This document shows, piece by piece, positions 11,402 to 25,904 of a DNA stretch of 64,000 nt; the stretch's first letter is position 1, and each line of letters starts with the position of its first letter. The notes under the pieces were generated by a model that worked only from the letters and a program-made list of their open reading frames with translations, made no database searches and was not told the DNA's origin. A program made the position numbers and the translations under genes. Location of the stretch: contig JALIGW010000002.1 of assembly GCA_023053685.1 (NCBI GenBank), positions 249,558,856-249,622,855 on the forward strand, in the 5' to 3' direction. This DNA comes from Diadophis punctatus similis (taxonomy: Eukaryota; Chordata; Lepidosauria; Squamata; Dipsadidae).

Positions 11402-12218
11402 GGGAAGAGCACAGGAGCGCGCCACCTTCCTCCAGTGAGTGATCCAGAAGAGGAAGTTCCTCTGTGCTTCTCCTCTTCTCCCAACCTTTCTAGCAATACA
11501 GTACTCGATGGTTTTAACTCCTTAAGCACAACCACAGAGCCCGCCTACTGTAGTGTCAGCTTTCTAGGCACAGATGTTCTTCCCTTGATCTCCATCTCCG
11601 CATAGGACACGCTTGTCCCGTCTCTACTTTAAGGCGTCTGCAAAGATGTTTTCACTGATTAAATGGTATCAAGTCGTTTTTGACTTCTAGCAACCGACCT
11701 TTGCAACCGAGCCAAGTGAAATAGTGAGATGTGATGCTACTTAACCTTACGAAGATTAGCTACGTGCTGAGCCCTAAAAGTTAATGATGGGTTTTTTCCC
11801 CCAGAATTACAGACTAAGCTTTCTTGGGGGTGTCTCTCAGTGTGGAGATCAAAGCCTCTCTACACCCCAAATCTTTATGACTTATTTAATGTGGCTCCCA
11901 AGGATTTAGGACATGCCAGCACCATCAGGCGAGACGCTTCAGGGGAGCCAGCTTCACTTCTACTGGCACCCAAGAGCACCCAGCATGAAGCTTGATTCCT
12001 GAAGGAGGAAATTGTATATCTGCTAGATGTTAAATGCCATGTGTAGATTCTGTAAATTTACTTGCAGGGAAGTCTCCATTAGGTCACAGATAGAGGAAAA
12101 TATGCAGCAGGGCCTAGAAAATGGGAGCTAAGAAAGAGGGGACAATTGTCAATCTAGAGGAGAAGAAATATTTCTAAAATACATTTTAAAAAAACCAAAA
12201 AGGAAGAATACAATATCT
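11402..12218 (-). promoter_or_regulatory. Conserved block upstream of ZNF A exon 1 (putative promoter)
   Basis: The block around exon 1 is shared with unit B (about 28316-29212, resuming 30145-30260) and unit D (about 49924-50600). Just upstream of the ATG, all three have an ETS-like gaggaagttc core. No TATA box stands out. The shared sequence continues to about 12150 with no coding frame. Promoter function is inferred from position only. Confidence 0.4.
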
Positions 12219-13149
12219 CACGGTCAACCCTGCCTGGCAGCTCCTTTTATACTGAGCTGTCATCCAGGTGGCCAATCAGGATTGAATACAGTGCCCTCTA
12301 GGAAACAGACTCCGGACATAGCACTCCTTCCCACCAAGAATCGCATATGTGTAGTCCTTCAAGTAGCCAGGCCGGCGCCTAATTCGCCGAGATCTTCTTA
12401 GTTCAACTTCAGAGGTCGGAGCAGGAGGATGGTTTCTTGTGCTTCTGGAATGTTTGGGGACTGAGTCACCGCTGTTGTTGGCGGTGGCCTCGATGGGGAC
12501 CAGTCCGGTTCTGATGGTAAATTTCCCCCTCGGTTGCATAGTTTGCCTCTGCATCTACTGGAGGGTTGCCGTTTGTGTCCCCCGCTGGTGTTGACTGGAT
12601 GGGACTTTTGGGGTGGCCCTGATCTAACCGTTGGTACAGCATGGTGCTTCCCCGCCCCCACAATTGATCGATGTGACGTCTCCATAATCTACCATCCTTC
12701 AACTTCATCCTGTGTCAGGCCGAAGCTATTTTATTTGGGATCTTAGGCCTGCCACACTTGATATTATTCTACTATGCATTTTCTACTGTGGGAAAATGGG
12801 AGGGGGGCTTGCATGAGGTTGTTAGTATGTAGCCATAACAAATTCTTTCTAGAAAGCCAAGGTCATCCTGTCTCTGCACCTGCACAGAAGGAGATGGGTG
12901 GACTCTGCCAGCATGGCAATAGAAGATTGGACAGGTGATGGATTTGTTGGTGTGGGGGCAAGGGCTTGAACATTCAATTGGGTGGTGAAACCTGGGGGAC
13001 TTTAGATTCGGGTTTCACCCAGATGTAATTTTGGATGCTATTTGGAACCCTGACAACCTGTAAGAGTAGGACCCCGTTATCTCTATAATTTTCCCAGGTA
13101 GCCACAACGGGTTGCCTGCATAGTTCCTGGCATAGACTGCGGCCCTAAG

Positions 13150-13377
13150 CTAAATGTCCGTATTTTCCCGGTAGACTCCAGGGGTTTTTTCTGGATCATA
13201 GTCTGGGTGTAGTCTGTCCAGAGTTCTACTCAGTCGTCGTCCCATTAAGAGCTCGTCTAGACTGCAATTAGTCAAGGAGCATGGCGTTGCATGCTGTATT
13301 AGTAGGTATCTTGCTATCTTAGCATGCCAGTCCCCGGCGCCCATTTCCCCCAGTGCCTCCTTAGAGGAGCGCACCAT
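13150..13377 (-). pseudogene. Gypsy integrase fragment
   Basis: A 75-codon frame from the region just after the integrase catalytic core: the 'NGQAER'-adjacent stretch MVRSSKEALGEMGAGDWHAK followed by ELLMGRRLSRTLDRLHPDY. Integrase would join the element cDNA to the chromosome. No catalytic residue remains in this piece. Confidence 0.75.
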
Positions 13378-13548
13378 TTGTTCTGCCTGTCCATTGCTCG
13401 AAGGGTGAAAGGGGGCTGTCAGAGTGTGACGGATCCCCTGACCTGCTAGGAATACTTCGAAGGGGGCTGATGTAAACTGTGGCCCATTATAGGATACTAC
13501 TAAATCTGGCAGTCCATGGGTTGCAAATAACTTCGCAGGGCCCGCATT

Positions 13549-13880
13549 CAGGGATGAAATGGTACCAGTTTGGGCCGGTTCGCCCGAACCGGTAGTGAAA
13601 AAATGCTTTAAAAAGTAAAAAAAAGTTCCAGAGATCAGCTGTGCAACAATCAGCTGTGCCGGGCAATCCTCGGAACTTTTTTAAAATTTTTTAAGCATTT
13701 TTTTACTACCTATTCACCCCAACTGGTAGTAAAAAAATGCTAAAAAAGTTTTTTTTTAAAGTTCCAAAGATCAGCTGTGCGACAATCAGCTGTGCCGGGC
13801 AATCCTCAGAACTTTTTTTTATTTTTTAGCTTTTTTTTTTTACTACCGATCAACTGTGAGACAATCAGCTGTGCCAATTT
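13549..13880. mobile_element. hAT-family remnant inside the Gypsy element
   Basis: It begins cagggatgaaatggtacc and contains 'gaaccggtagtgaaaaaat' and two near-identical copies of an 'atcagctgtgc..caatcagctgtgccgggcaatcctc' block in tandem (about 13635-13680 and 13770-13815). The 'ccggtagtaaaaa' block links it to the hAT family at 25427-27969. The right boundary is unclear. Confidence 0.5.
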
Positions 13881-14741
13881 ATTCCCAGAGCCATGGTGAT
13901 ACATCTGTGGAAACCCGAATCTGGTTTCCCAGGGTTTCTCCTTCCAGTTTAAAGTTCATTCCCCTGTCCCACACCCACAAGTTCATCACATGGACAACTC
14001 GTCTTCGGCCACCGGGTCCGTACACTCCCATCTTCTTCCGGGCAGGTGCTGGACAAAGGATGACCTTGAAACTCTGAAAGAAATTTATTATGACCATCTC
14101 TACCTCCTCATGCAACCGCCCCTCCCAACTTCCCACAGCAAGAAACATTCCAAAAAGAATATAGCATAATGTGGCAGGCCAAAAATCTCCAGGCAAATCT
14201 GGCTTCAGCCTGACACTTTGCGTGATCTATAGGTTCGAGAATGCCCTGCATTATGAGTTTATCCAGCTCATCATCAACCTTAGCATGGAGTGCAAACAGC
14301 ACCCTCCATGCATTTAGGTGTCTGGGAGCGACCTGGGGATCCAAATTAAATGATATTGGAGTCCCAATGTATTTGCATAGGCCTTCCTCGAATATGCTTG
14401 AGAACTCTTTGGTCAATAGACCACTTTCTAGTGGTTATGCTGGCCTGCCCTATAACTGTTTCAGCTGGATCTTTTAAAATTGTGAAAGTTTCTGCTCTGC
14501 CTAGGTTGATTCCGTGGCTGCCTTTTAGCATACCTTTGTTCCTCCGGCAACACTGATGCTGGCTGAGCTGCCTGGCAAACTCTAGCTAAGTGGCCCTTCT
14601 TCCCACAATGCAAGCAACTTGTGCTTTTAAACCTGCAGGCTGCTAGTGGGTGATTTCTGCCGCAGCCCACAGAGATTGTCTGAGGGGATTTTTTTCTCAC
14701 CAGGCCGATATTTTCCTTGCGCAGCCTTGAGGCGGTGGATG

Positions 14742-15167
14742 TCATCGTCCTTGTCCGTCACCTCTCCGGAGTTTAACTCCTCGTGATGAACCGTGATGGG
14801 CTGTTATTCTTCTGGATTCTGCTGTCAACTGATCTGACATTTCAGCAGCACAGGCTTCATCTAGCGTGGTTTGGAGTGTTAGGTTAGTCTTCGCCAGGAG
14901 GCGGCACTGCAAATGGAGGTCTCGCACTCCGCAAACCAATCTATTGAGAAGGGCATCATTAAAGTCCCGAAATTTGCAATAAATGGCCGCCGTTCTTAGG
15001 GCTGCCACAAATTGGTTAATAGTCTTGCCCTCAGCTTGGTTTATGTGGTGAAATACGTGATGGCAGGCAATTCGAGATGGCAGAGGCGTGTAGTGATTGT
15101 TAAGTTTAGCTAGTAACATGTACCAAGTTGATGAGAGCCCGCGTGACTTCAAACACTTCATTCCCAC
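14742..15167 (-). pseudogene. Gypsy gag fragment
   Basis: A 141-codon frame with features of a Gypsy capsid: a tyrosine-rich 'LAKLNNHYTP' segment and FHHINQAEGKTINQFVAALR, as in the capsid of chromovirus-like and Mdg1-like gag proteins. The following nucleocapsid frame overlaps by a few bases in another frame, so gag is broken. It would have formed the particle shell. Confidence 0.7.
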
Positions 15168-15731
15168 AGAAGCTTAAAAATATGCTTGTTTATGGCTGCT
15201 GGAGAGTTCCCCATAATTGTTAGCCACGAGGAAGCACTCAAATCCCGCTATGTAAGAATCCCATGTTTCTGGGGCTGAATTGAACACCGCGAAAGTGAAA
15301 CACCAGCTTGTCAGACTGAGGCACTTGGTGGGAATTGCCTTATGGTATGACTTCTCGTCGTCAATGTGTCAATTTGAGTGGCTAGTGACAGCTCTTATAG
15401 TGTCTTCAGCCCTTAGGCTCTCAGTGACTGCCAAACAGCTCTTTCCTAGTAAGTTGCTCGTTCTGTTGCCTCGTTCAGAATCCCATCCTCGTCACCAGTA
15501 CTCTGTACTGAGAACATTAGGGTTAAGAACAGAGGCAAGATGGAACAGTAAAGGCTAAAAATTCTATTGCTAACAATGGTTGCCAACGAGGCAACTAACA
15601 AGTTAACGGCAGCAACTGAGACCTTACCTAACAGCTCCTTTTATACTGAGCTGTCAGCCAGGCGGCCAATCAGGATTGAGTACAGCATCCGCTAGGAAAT
15701 GGACCGGACTGAAGACTCCAGACATAGCACA

Positions 15732-16812
15732 CATAGTTTATTTTTGAGCTGGCAAAAGATTAGCTTGACGTTATTTATTAAAATGCATAAAATATGATTA
15801 ACTAGCAAAATGGTCTTCATTTCAAAAACTCAGTTACTTCTTAGGGTGGTGGGGTTTTTTTTGTTTTTGGTAGTTCTTAAAGAATCTTGTGAGACAACTT
15901 GGTTCAAATGCTGTCCAACTATAAATTGGAGGGATGTCAAGATGTTTAAATTTATAACTAGAACAGTGGGGTTGTGTAGAGTCAGAACACACTGTTACAG
16001 CTGATTAAAGAGAGCTTCAATTGCATGAGGCAATCTAAGCTGTAATTGGTTGCCTTGAGTGAAAAGGGGGAGTTTCCTTGTTTCCCCGCCTTTTTGCCCT
16101 GTGTGCTCATTGTTTTACCTGATGTTCCTGCTGTGTTGATTTTTACCTCACTATGCTTTTGTTTACCTCTTATATTTACTGTAAATATATTTACTTATAT
16201 AAAACCACAAGTTCTTGTCAGCGTCTGAGACTCCATTTGTACACCGGCTGCACAATTCCCTGACACAAGTATCTTCCTTGTACCTTCTCCCACCTTCATA
16301 TACTCCTGTGAATTAGAGAAGTTTTTCTGTGAGTCTCTTCTGAATAGGATCCGTATGCTGCAGATTTGGGAAATGTTTCCCCTCATCTCTTTAGTAATGG
16401 AGTTTGCATATCTCCCAAGATATTTTCTTTAGTCTGTGCAATGGGGGTCTCTGGGCATAGGATAGGGTGGATGACACTGCTGGGCTAGGAGCAGGGAGAT
16501 ACAGATGTATTCTCCACTCAGTCATGGAAAGTCCCTAGTGATTATCCAGACAGATCACTGAATCCCAGCAAAATCAGGATAATCTATCTGCATAGCTAAA
16601 ATATCACTTTAGCTGCTACAAATAATGTTCCTCTTTATATTTGAAGGATGTTTGAAAAAAATTAAGGAGCCCTGGGAGAGAAATGAAAAACAGGAAACGC
16701 CTCCCATGTGTTGGGAAGTGTTAGATTACCCTGTCTCAATGTTTACATAAATGCTGACACTTTCCTTTCCCCCCCTCAAAATCTATTCATGATTCTTACG
16801 CAATGCTGCTTT
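15732..16812. other. Intergenic; possible solo LTR near 15973-16264
   Basis: No coding region was recognised. The stretch from about 15973 ('tgtgtagagtcagaacac') to 16264 ('attccctgaca') has LTR-like ends and a 'tatataaaacc' box close to its right end. No matching target duplication was found, so the LTR reading is weak. The rest is AT-rich and unassigned. Confidence 0.3.
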
Positions 16813-17066
16813 AGAAATTTATTTATTTATTAGTGAGATTTATACACCGCCTCACAGTGCAAGCACTCTCTAAGCGGTTTACACCAGTAAGCAATGTATA
16901 TTTATATTGCCCCCAACAATCTGGGTCCTCATTTTACCTACCTCGGAAGGATGGAAGGCTGAGTCAACCTTGGGCTGGTGAGATTTGAACCGCTGACTTG
17001 CGGATCACAGTCAGCTAAAGTGGCCTGCAGTACTGCTCTCTAACCGCTGCGCCACCTCGACTCATA
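16813..17066 (-). mobile_element. Sauria-type SINE, diverged copy
   Basis: Same body as the other SINEs ('ttgcccccaacaatctgggtcctc' in the plus view, 'aaggatggaaggctgagtcaacc'), with the tRNA-like head at the high-coordinate end ('ctaaccgctgcgccacctcg' in the plus view). The tail here is (AAATA)-like ('atttatttatttatt' in the plus view) rather than the GCTATT repeat of the other copies. Confidence 0.82.
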
Positions 17067-17253
17067 ATGAAACATTCACTGTACAATTTTTTCCTCACAT
17101 TTCCCAACCAAGGGGGGAACCACAAAAGTGTCAGACCCTTGGTACTGCTCTCACACTCCAGCCATCAAAGACTAAGAAGGAGGCACCTCCAAGCGAAGGA
17201 GATCACAACAGGAGTTGCGAATAAACCTGGAGATCCTGTGGTCAAAAACACAA

Positions 17254-17696
17254 TGTAAGGACTTGCCGCTCCTCTCTCTTCAAGAAAGCAGAATTCTTGA
17301 AACAGGAGGAATTTCAAAAGGAAACATTTATTGAGAGACAGTGATAGTAAGTAGAGCAAAGTAGGATCTGAAGTTACCGCTCAAAACCATTAGGTAAAAA
17401 GTTGTAGAAACCCCTCCCCTCTGCCCAGTCCAAGGTGAGCCAATCCACAAGTGCGAAGTTGTTGTGAGAACTCAGAGATGAGAAGGTGGTAAGAAGTTGT
17501 TCTCAGGCGCTGCTTGCTTGTTCTGTCGGAGCCGAGACAAAACAGATGGCCACAGGAAATTCCTCCCCCCTCCCATTCCCAGGAAAGTACATCAAAGTTG
17601 AGAAAAGAGCAGAAACAGGAAAAAGTCATAAAATGGTATTCAGGCCCTCCCTGGCAGAATCGCAGCATCCCGATAAGGATCTATGGGGACCCGACA
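17254..17696 (-). mobile_element. Solo LTR of an endogenous retrovirus-like element
   Basis: A 443-bp block that on the minus strand starts TGTCGGGTCC and ends CCTTACA (TG..CA), flanked by a perfect 5-bp duplication cacaa (17249-17253 and 17697-17701). An AATAAA polyadenylation signal lies on the minus strand at 17332-17327, correctly placed in the 3' half. There is no internal coding region, so this is the single LTR left by LTR-LTR recombination. The retroviral class cannot be assigned from the LTR alone. Confidence 0.85.
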
Positions 17697-17929
17697 CACA
17701 ATCCCTTTTCTCCTCAACTCAATATTCCTACAGCTCCTCTCCATGAAGGTCACCTGTAGGGCAGAACAGCCTTAACACATGAAATTCTACACTGCTTTTC
17801 TCACTGCCCCAAACTCCCCCAATATATTTGGTATTCGTATGGTTTCTTCCACTTGCGTGACTCATTCTTGACACAATCTAAGCAGACATGCTTTGTGCAA
17901 TGAATTTCTGGAATTGTTAAGAAAGGCTA

Positions 17930-18542
17930 CCGTATTTTTCGGAGTATAAGACGCACCTTTTTCCTCCCTAAAAGTGGCTGAAAATTTGGGTGCGTCTTAT
18001 ACTTCGAATGTAGCTTTTTTTTTCCAGCCCTAACTAGGTGCTAACAGATCTTCCCAGCTCTTACCTTGCAGGCTTTTTCATTGTTACTCTCTCCAAAGAA
18101 TGTTTTTCCAGCCCTAAGTCTTTGCAGAATTTTTTTTCATTGCTCTACTTGCTCCGAATAAGTTTTTTTCTAGCCCTAACCAGGTGCTAACTATCTTCCC
18201 AGCTCTTACTGGCTTGCAGGCTCTTTCATTGTTATTCTCTCAGAAGAAGGTTTTTTAAAGTCCTAACCAGGGGATAAAATAATGTGCTGAAGCTGCTCCA
18301 AATAAGTTTTTTTAGCCCTAACCAGGTGCTAACTATTTTCCCAGCTCTTACTGGCTTGCAGGTTCTTTCATTGTTACTCTCTCAGAAGAAGGTTTTTTTA
18401 AAGTCCTAACCAGGGGATAAAATAATGTGCTGAAGCTGACCAGACTAAGGATGCTAGCCAGGTGAATACCTGGTAGGCAGATTGTTTTTCCCTATTTTCC
18501 TCCCCAAAAACTAAGGTGCGTCTTATACTCCGAAAAATACGG
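17930..18542. mobile_element. TA-flanked MITE (CCGTATTTTTCGGAGTATAA termini)
   Basis: A 613-bp element with near-perfect inverted ends (ccgtatttttcggagtataa and its inverse) and TA on both sides (17928-17929 and 18543-18544), as in Tc1/mariner-type insertion. Inside, a segment of about 105 bp is duplicated in tandem (about 18190-18293 and 18330-18434, sharing 'cagaagaaggtttttt' and 'caggggataaaataatgtgc'). No transposase is present. Confidence 0.85.
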
Positions 18543-19017
18543 TAAATGTTGATCCCCTCTGCAATTGTTAGGAAGAGATAAACTATTTCCCTTCTCCTCT
18601 CGTTTTCTCATTATATGAGGAGCCACAATCTCTAACTATAGCCTGAGTGCTCTTCTACCAAAGAGATGCCGGCTGGGGTATTCTGTGGCCGAAAATATCG
18701 AGGACACTGAGGGAGAAGAATGCAGGGCCTCTGCATGTGGCATTTCTATCATTTGTTGTAATAAAAATGGAAAGAACATTCCTAAAAAGATTTTTGCAGA
18801 TTTCTACAATTTCTGCAAAAATAAATATCCAGCAACTTCTGCTGGTGATGGCCAAACAGTCCTTATCAAATTAACATGTTTCACTTTTTTTTCTTTCCTC
18901 CTTCCCATCTAATACCATAACATATTGGATGACAAAAAAAATCAGGCCGATTTTTTGTAGTCAAAATAAAGTGTCAATTTCTCAGCTGAAATTACAATGG
19001 GACATTTGAAATGAAAT
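18543..19017. other. Flank 3' of ZNF B, no gene seen
   Basis: AT-rich, with no supported coding exon. The final 60 bases resemble the sequence 3' of ZNF A and D and probably form the 3' UTR of ZNF B. Confidence 0.4.
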
Positions 19018-21196
<2,179 letters not shown>

Positions 21197-21472
21197 CTAT
21201 GGGATTCAAAGAAAAGTGTAATGTTAATTGTTTATAAAGTGATTGTAGATGATGTCAAAAAAAGAAAAAAGTATACACTACAATGAAAAAGCGAATATGC
21301 CACATTTCTAGAATAACCTCTTACATTAATCATGATCCATTTGACACATGGAAGACTACCAAGGTCCAAGTTCAAATATCCATTCAATCATGAAATTCTC
21401 TTGTTGATTTGGGTCAATCACAAATTCTTACAGTGCAAAGGTTTATTATCATTGAATATATCTGGAAGTGCT
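21197..21472. other. ZNF B upstream intron
   Basis: Shared with units A and D (compare 4160-4420 and 42070-42320). No coding exon seen. Confidence 0.5.
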
Positions 21473-21473
21473 G

Positions 21474-22479
21474 GGTATAGAATAGAATAACAGAGTTGGA
21501 AGGGACCTTGGAGGTCTTCTAGTCCAACTCCCTGCTTAGGCAGGAAACTCTGTACCATTTCAGACAAATGGTTATCTAATCTATTCTTTAAAATGTCCAG
21601 TGTTGGAGCATTCACAATTTCTGGAGGTAAGTTGTTCCACTGATTAATTGTTCTGTCAGGAAATTTCTCCTTTTGGAGCACTGCTATCATGTCTCCCCTA
21701 GTCCTAGTTTTCATTAAACTAGACATACCCAGTTCCTGCAACCTTTCTTCATATGTCCCCTAATCATCTTTGTTGCTCTTCTCTGCACTCTTTCTAGAGT
21801 CTCAATATTCTTTTTACATCGTGGCGACCAAAACTGAATGCAGTATTCCAAGTATGGCCTTACCAAGGAATTATAAAGTGGTATTAACACTTCATGTGAT
21901 CTTGATTCTATCCCTCTGTTTATGCAGCCTAGAACTGTGTTGGCTTTTTTGGCAGCTGCTGCACACTGCTGGCTCATATTTAAATGGTTGTCCACTAGGA
22001 CTCCAAGATCCCTCTCACAGTTACTACTGTTGAGCAAGGTACGACATATACTGTACCTGTGTATTTTGTTTTGCCTAAATGTAGAACCTTACTTTTTTCA
22101 CCATTGAATTTCATTTTGTTAGATAGTGCCCAATGTTCAAGTCTGTCAAGATCCTTCTGTATCTTGATCCTATCTTCTGGAGTGTTGGCTATTCCTGCCA
22201 GTTTGGTGTCATCTGCACATTTGATGAGTTCCCCATCTATCCCCTTTTCCAAGTCATTGATGAAGATATTGAAGAGTACTGGGCCTAAAACAGAGCCTTT
22301 GGGTACTCCACGGCATACTTCCCTCCATGCAGATGCAGTTCCATTGAGAACTACACGTTGAGCCAGTTTTGAATCCATCTGGTGGTGTTGCTGTCTAACC
22401 CACATTTTTCGTTACTTTATCTAGTAGTAGGCTATGGTCTACTTTATCAAATGCCTTACTGAAGTTCAAGTAAATTATA
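21474..22479 (-). mobile_element. CR1 LINE, about 1 kb, in ZNF B intron
   Basis: A 5'-truncated CR1. On the minus strand the RT segment has GVPKGSVLGPVLFNIFINDL and KCADDTKLAGIANTPEDRI (22405-21995), followed by [20 protein letters not shown] and RRATKMIRG (22037-21714). The 3' end reads 'tctgttattctattctatac'. The flanking 9-mer gggtataga occurs at 21473-21481 and again at 22918-22926 beyond the adjacent hAT element, consistent with a target duplication. Units A and D lack this copy at the corresponding point. Confidence 0.88.
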
Positions 22480-22487
22480 GTTTAGGG

Positions 22488-22912
22488 CAGTGATGGCGAA
22501 CCTTTTTTTCCTCGGGTGCCAAAATAGTGCGCGCGTGTGCTATCACTCGCACATGCGTGCCCACACCCATAATTCAAAGCCCCCCACTTGCCCCACCCCC
22601 CTGCGCATGCATGCACGACCCCCCCACTCCCCCATTTCCTGACTTCCAGTGGGCCCGGTAGGCCCATTTTTTGTCCTCCCCAGGCTCCAGAGGCTTTCTT
22701 GGAGCTTGGGGAATGCAAAAACGCTCCCCCCTGCCACCCCGGAGGCCCTCTGGAGGCCGAAATCACCCTCCCAGAGCCTCTGCACAAGCCAAAAATCAGC
22801 TGGCGGGCACGCACATGCGTGGTGGAGCTGAGCTAGGGCAACAGCTCGCTTGCCAGCAGATATGGCTCCGCGTGCCACCTGTGGCACCCATGCCATAGGT
22901 TCGCCATCACTG
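22488..22912. mobile_element. hAT-like MITE (CAGTGATGGCGAACC), first copy
   Basis: A 425-bp element with perfect ends cagtgatggcgaacc and ggttcgccatcactg, flanked by the perfect 8-bp duplication gtttaggg (22480-22487 and 22913-22920). The body is GC-rich. A close copy lies at 36812-37234 and a relative at 26907-27439. It encodes no protein. Confidence 0.93.
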
Positions 22913-22920
22913 GTTTAGGG

Positions 22921-23230
22921 TATAGATTTATAAATTTAGGGTATAGATTATCTAATTGCAGATATATGTACAGAGAGAGAAATACAGATACAGAAACATA
23001 CAAATATATATATGTCAAAATCCATGTCTTTCAAACATGAAAAAAATACCCCAAAATGGTCACAGTAAAACCTTCTGAGATAATTTTAGAAATGTGGGGC
23101 TATAATTTGATGAAATGATGCCTAAGGCCTCTGCAAGACTTGAAGCACCCGTTTTGCTCATGGAAGTCTTCAGCTCCAAATATGGGTGGAAAATACTGTC
23201 CACAACCACTCTGCTGACATGCCAATTCAA
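22921..23230. other. ZNF B upstream intron, shared block
   Basis: Similar to 4780-5048 (unit A) and 42340-42630 (unit D), including the 'ccttctgagataattttagaaatgtgggg' type of block. Non-coding. Confidence 0.5.
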
Positions 23231-23682
23231 GCAGTCCTCACTTATTGACTACAATTGAGACTGATACCTGGTCACTAAGCAGTCTGATCATGAGCATGTT
23301 GTCACATGAGACTGCCAATTTACATCTGTTCCTCTGCAGTTGCTAAGCAAATCACTGTGGATTGTTAAAGGGAATTTCATATGACTGTGATTTGCAAATT
23401 CCTGCTGGTATCTCCACTGAATTGCTTGTCAGAAGCTAGCTGGGGAGGTCACAAATAGAAATCATGAGTATGGGATACAGTGGTAATCGTATATGTGCAC
23501 GGGTTGGCAGAACCCAAATTGGTCCAACTGTTTTATTTCACCTTTATAACCACAGCAACTGCTGACTTGTGGTCACTGAATATCTGCTATGATGACCATA
23601 AATTTGTGGACCAGGTGTACATCTGCCTTTACAGTGCCATAGTAACTTTGAAGGCTCAGGGAACAAATAGGCAAGTACTACC
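23231..23682. mobile_element. TIR DNA transposon (GTAGTCCTCACTTA family), unit B
   Basis: Orthologous to 5049-5499 and 42630-43089. The left end is gcagtcctcactta and the right end is decayed ('gcaagtactacct'). The shared position in three units shows it predates the duplication. Confidence 0.65.
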
Positions 23683-23805
23683 TATACAACTGAACATCCC
23701 AAAAAGTCCTCAATAGCTACTTTTTAAAAAGCACAATTCAATCTGGTTAATAAATGGATGCAGCACCAATAGGAAACACCGTGCTTACTGGCAAGATATG
23801 GAAGT

Positions 23806-24369
23806 AAAAAAAAAAACAATCAGAGCAGGTACAGAGGGCCAGAAGAGATGACAGTCTCCAGATCACCTCTGATTAAGAAGAGCCGCTCCTCCACTCGATC
23901 CACGGGTGGACGAGAGAAGACCGGAGGGAGGCACAGAGGTCAGCAAGGCTGCTTGAGAGGAAGCAGCTCCACTTCTCCACATAAGGAACAGCTGTGGAAG
24001 GGTGATTTAACCAGATGTTGGGTAAAAGTGTGTTTCTTGAGAACATGTTTGTTTTGGTGTGTATCTTCCTGGCTTTGCTGGATCCTGTCTCTTGAACTTT
24101 GGACCATGTTTTTGGACTCTGAACCTCAGACTTTCCTTGTGGACTTTGGACTTGACTCTCGGATTGTGCTTTTGTTGTTGGAACTCTAGACTTGTGGGTA
24201 TCACAAGGGTACCTCTTTGCCTTTGCTAGGACCTACTTTTTATAGTAGGGGAATCCAGGCTGAGGGCTGAGGTGGAGTTTCATTGGCACCATTGGTACTT
24301 CATTTGATACTAGTTAGTAATAAACATATTCTACTTAAACCCTGCATTGCCATCGTGACTTGGTTCAGA
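23806..24369. other. Insertion specific to unit B, possible LTR
   Basis: Unit D runs from 'atatggaagtaaaaaaaa' almost directly into CR1, whereas unit B has about 560 extra bases here. The insertion contains an AATAAA ('gtaataaacat'), a 'tttttatagtagggg' stretch, and ends 'ggttcagaaca', which is LTR-like. I found no start or target duplication, so the identity is open. Confidence 0.3.
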
Positions 24370-25904
24370 ACACTGATATAGCGCCCATCTTCAAAAGAAG
24401 GGAAAACTTTTCACAAAACTACAGATCAATCAACTTGACATCAATACCTTAGATGATCCTGAAAAGATAACCAGGCAACAGATCTACAAACACCTAGAAG
24501 CAAGCAAACTTATACCAAAAGACAACATGGATTTATTGAAAAAACATCATGCCAAACAAATGAAAGTGACTAAATTAGTAGACCAGAAAAATGCTGTGGC
24601 CACAATATACTGGAATTTCAGTAAGGCTTTTGATAAAGTAGAGCACAATCTACTTCTTGCTAAATGAAGAAAATGTGGTATGGATAGCATCACCATCCGA
24701 TGGATTTGTAATTGACTGACAAACCGCACTCAACCATTAGTCAATGGAACTACATCTATATGGAGGGAAGTAAGCAGTGGGGTACCCCAAGGCTCTATCT
24801 TAGGCCCAGTATTCTTCAGTATCTTCATAAACAATTTCAATGAATGAATAGAAGGGGAACTCATCAAATTTGAAGACAACACTAAGCTGGCAGAAATAGC
24901 CAACACCCCAAAAGACAAACTCAAGATACAGAAGAATCTTGATAGATTTGAACACTGGGCCCTATTCAACAAAATGAAATTCAATGCAGAAAAAAATTAG
25001 GTTGTACACTTAGCCAAGAAAAACCAAATGGCAAGTATAGCATAGATACAACCTGGCTCAATAGTTGTACATGCGAGAGGGATCTTGAAGTCCTAGTGGA
25101 CAATCACTTAAATGTAAGGCAACAGTGTATTGCAGTGGCCAAAAAGCTTAGGCTGCCTAAACAGAGGGCTAGAATCAAGATACATGAAGTGTTAGTACCA
25201 ATTTATAATCCTTTGGTAAGATCACACTTGGATTACTGCAACCAGTTTTGGTCACCACAGAATTAAAAAGATATCGAGACTATAAAGAGCGCAGAGAAGA
25301 GCAGCAAGGTTGATTAGGGGCTGGAGGCTAAAACATATAAAGAAGGGTTGCAGGAATTGGGTATGTCTAGTCTAGTGAAAGAAAGGACTAGGGGTGACAT
25401 GATAGCAGCGTTCCAATACTTGATGGCAGTGGCGGGATTCAGCCGGTTCACACCGATTCGCTAAAACCGCTTGTTAATTTTATGTGCAGTTCGGCAAACC
25501 AGCTGAATTGCCTCGGCCTGGTCCCACCTCCTGGGCTCCCTTGTCTGGCCCCGCCTCACCCCTCTCCTCCTGAGGGTTCCCCCCCCCCGAGAAAACAACC
25601 TGTGTCAAAATCCCGTGAACAACTTTGGCTCAGGCAGTCGAATTCCATGGTGTTCCCTCTCTCCGCAAAGCGAAGGAATTGCAGAAAGGTGCTGCCGAGC
25701 CAGAATGGGGCTTCAGAGGACGCCATTCCTAATAACGCATTAGGTGCAGAGAAATGCATGCCACAACTAGGGAATTGTGTTTTACGAGGAACTGACAAAG
25801 CCCCAGCCGGCTTTTTAGCCAGATGCCGAAGGAAAGGAGCAAGATCTACGGCTGCCCAAATGTTCCTTCCCTTTGTGAGCAAGGTGGCAGGGTCAGTGTC
25901 TGTA

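Larger units (their letters stand above)
12219..15731 (-). mobile_element. Degenerate Ty3/Gypsy LTR retrotransposon
   Basis: Minus-strand order, 5' to 3': an LTR piece at about 15590-15731 (starting tgtgctatgtctggagt and holding a cagtataaaaggagc TATA box); a gag-like frame (15167-14742); a nucleocapsid-like frame with CLHCGKKGHLARVC (14745-14461); the start of RT with LDKLIMQGILEPIDHAK (14416-14108); an integrase piece with MVRSSKEALGEMGAGDW and ELLMGRRLSRTLDRLHPDY (13377-13150); downstream integrase remnants (12708-12276); and a second LTR piece ending at 12325. Most of RT and RNase H is missing, replaced by hAT-like sequence at 13549-13880. The frames are shifted relative to one another. 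It is a dead copy. Confidence 0.88.
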
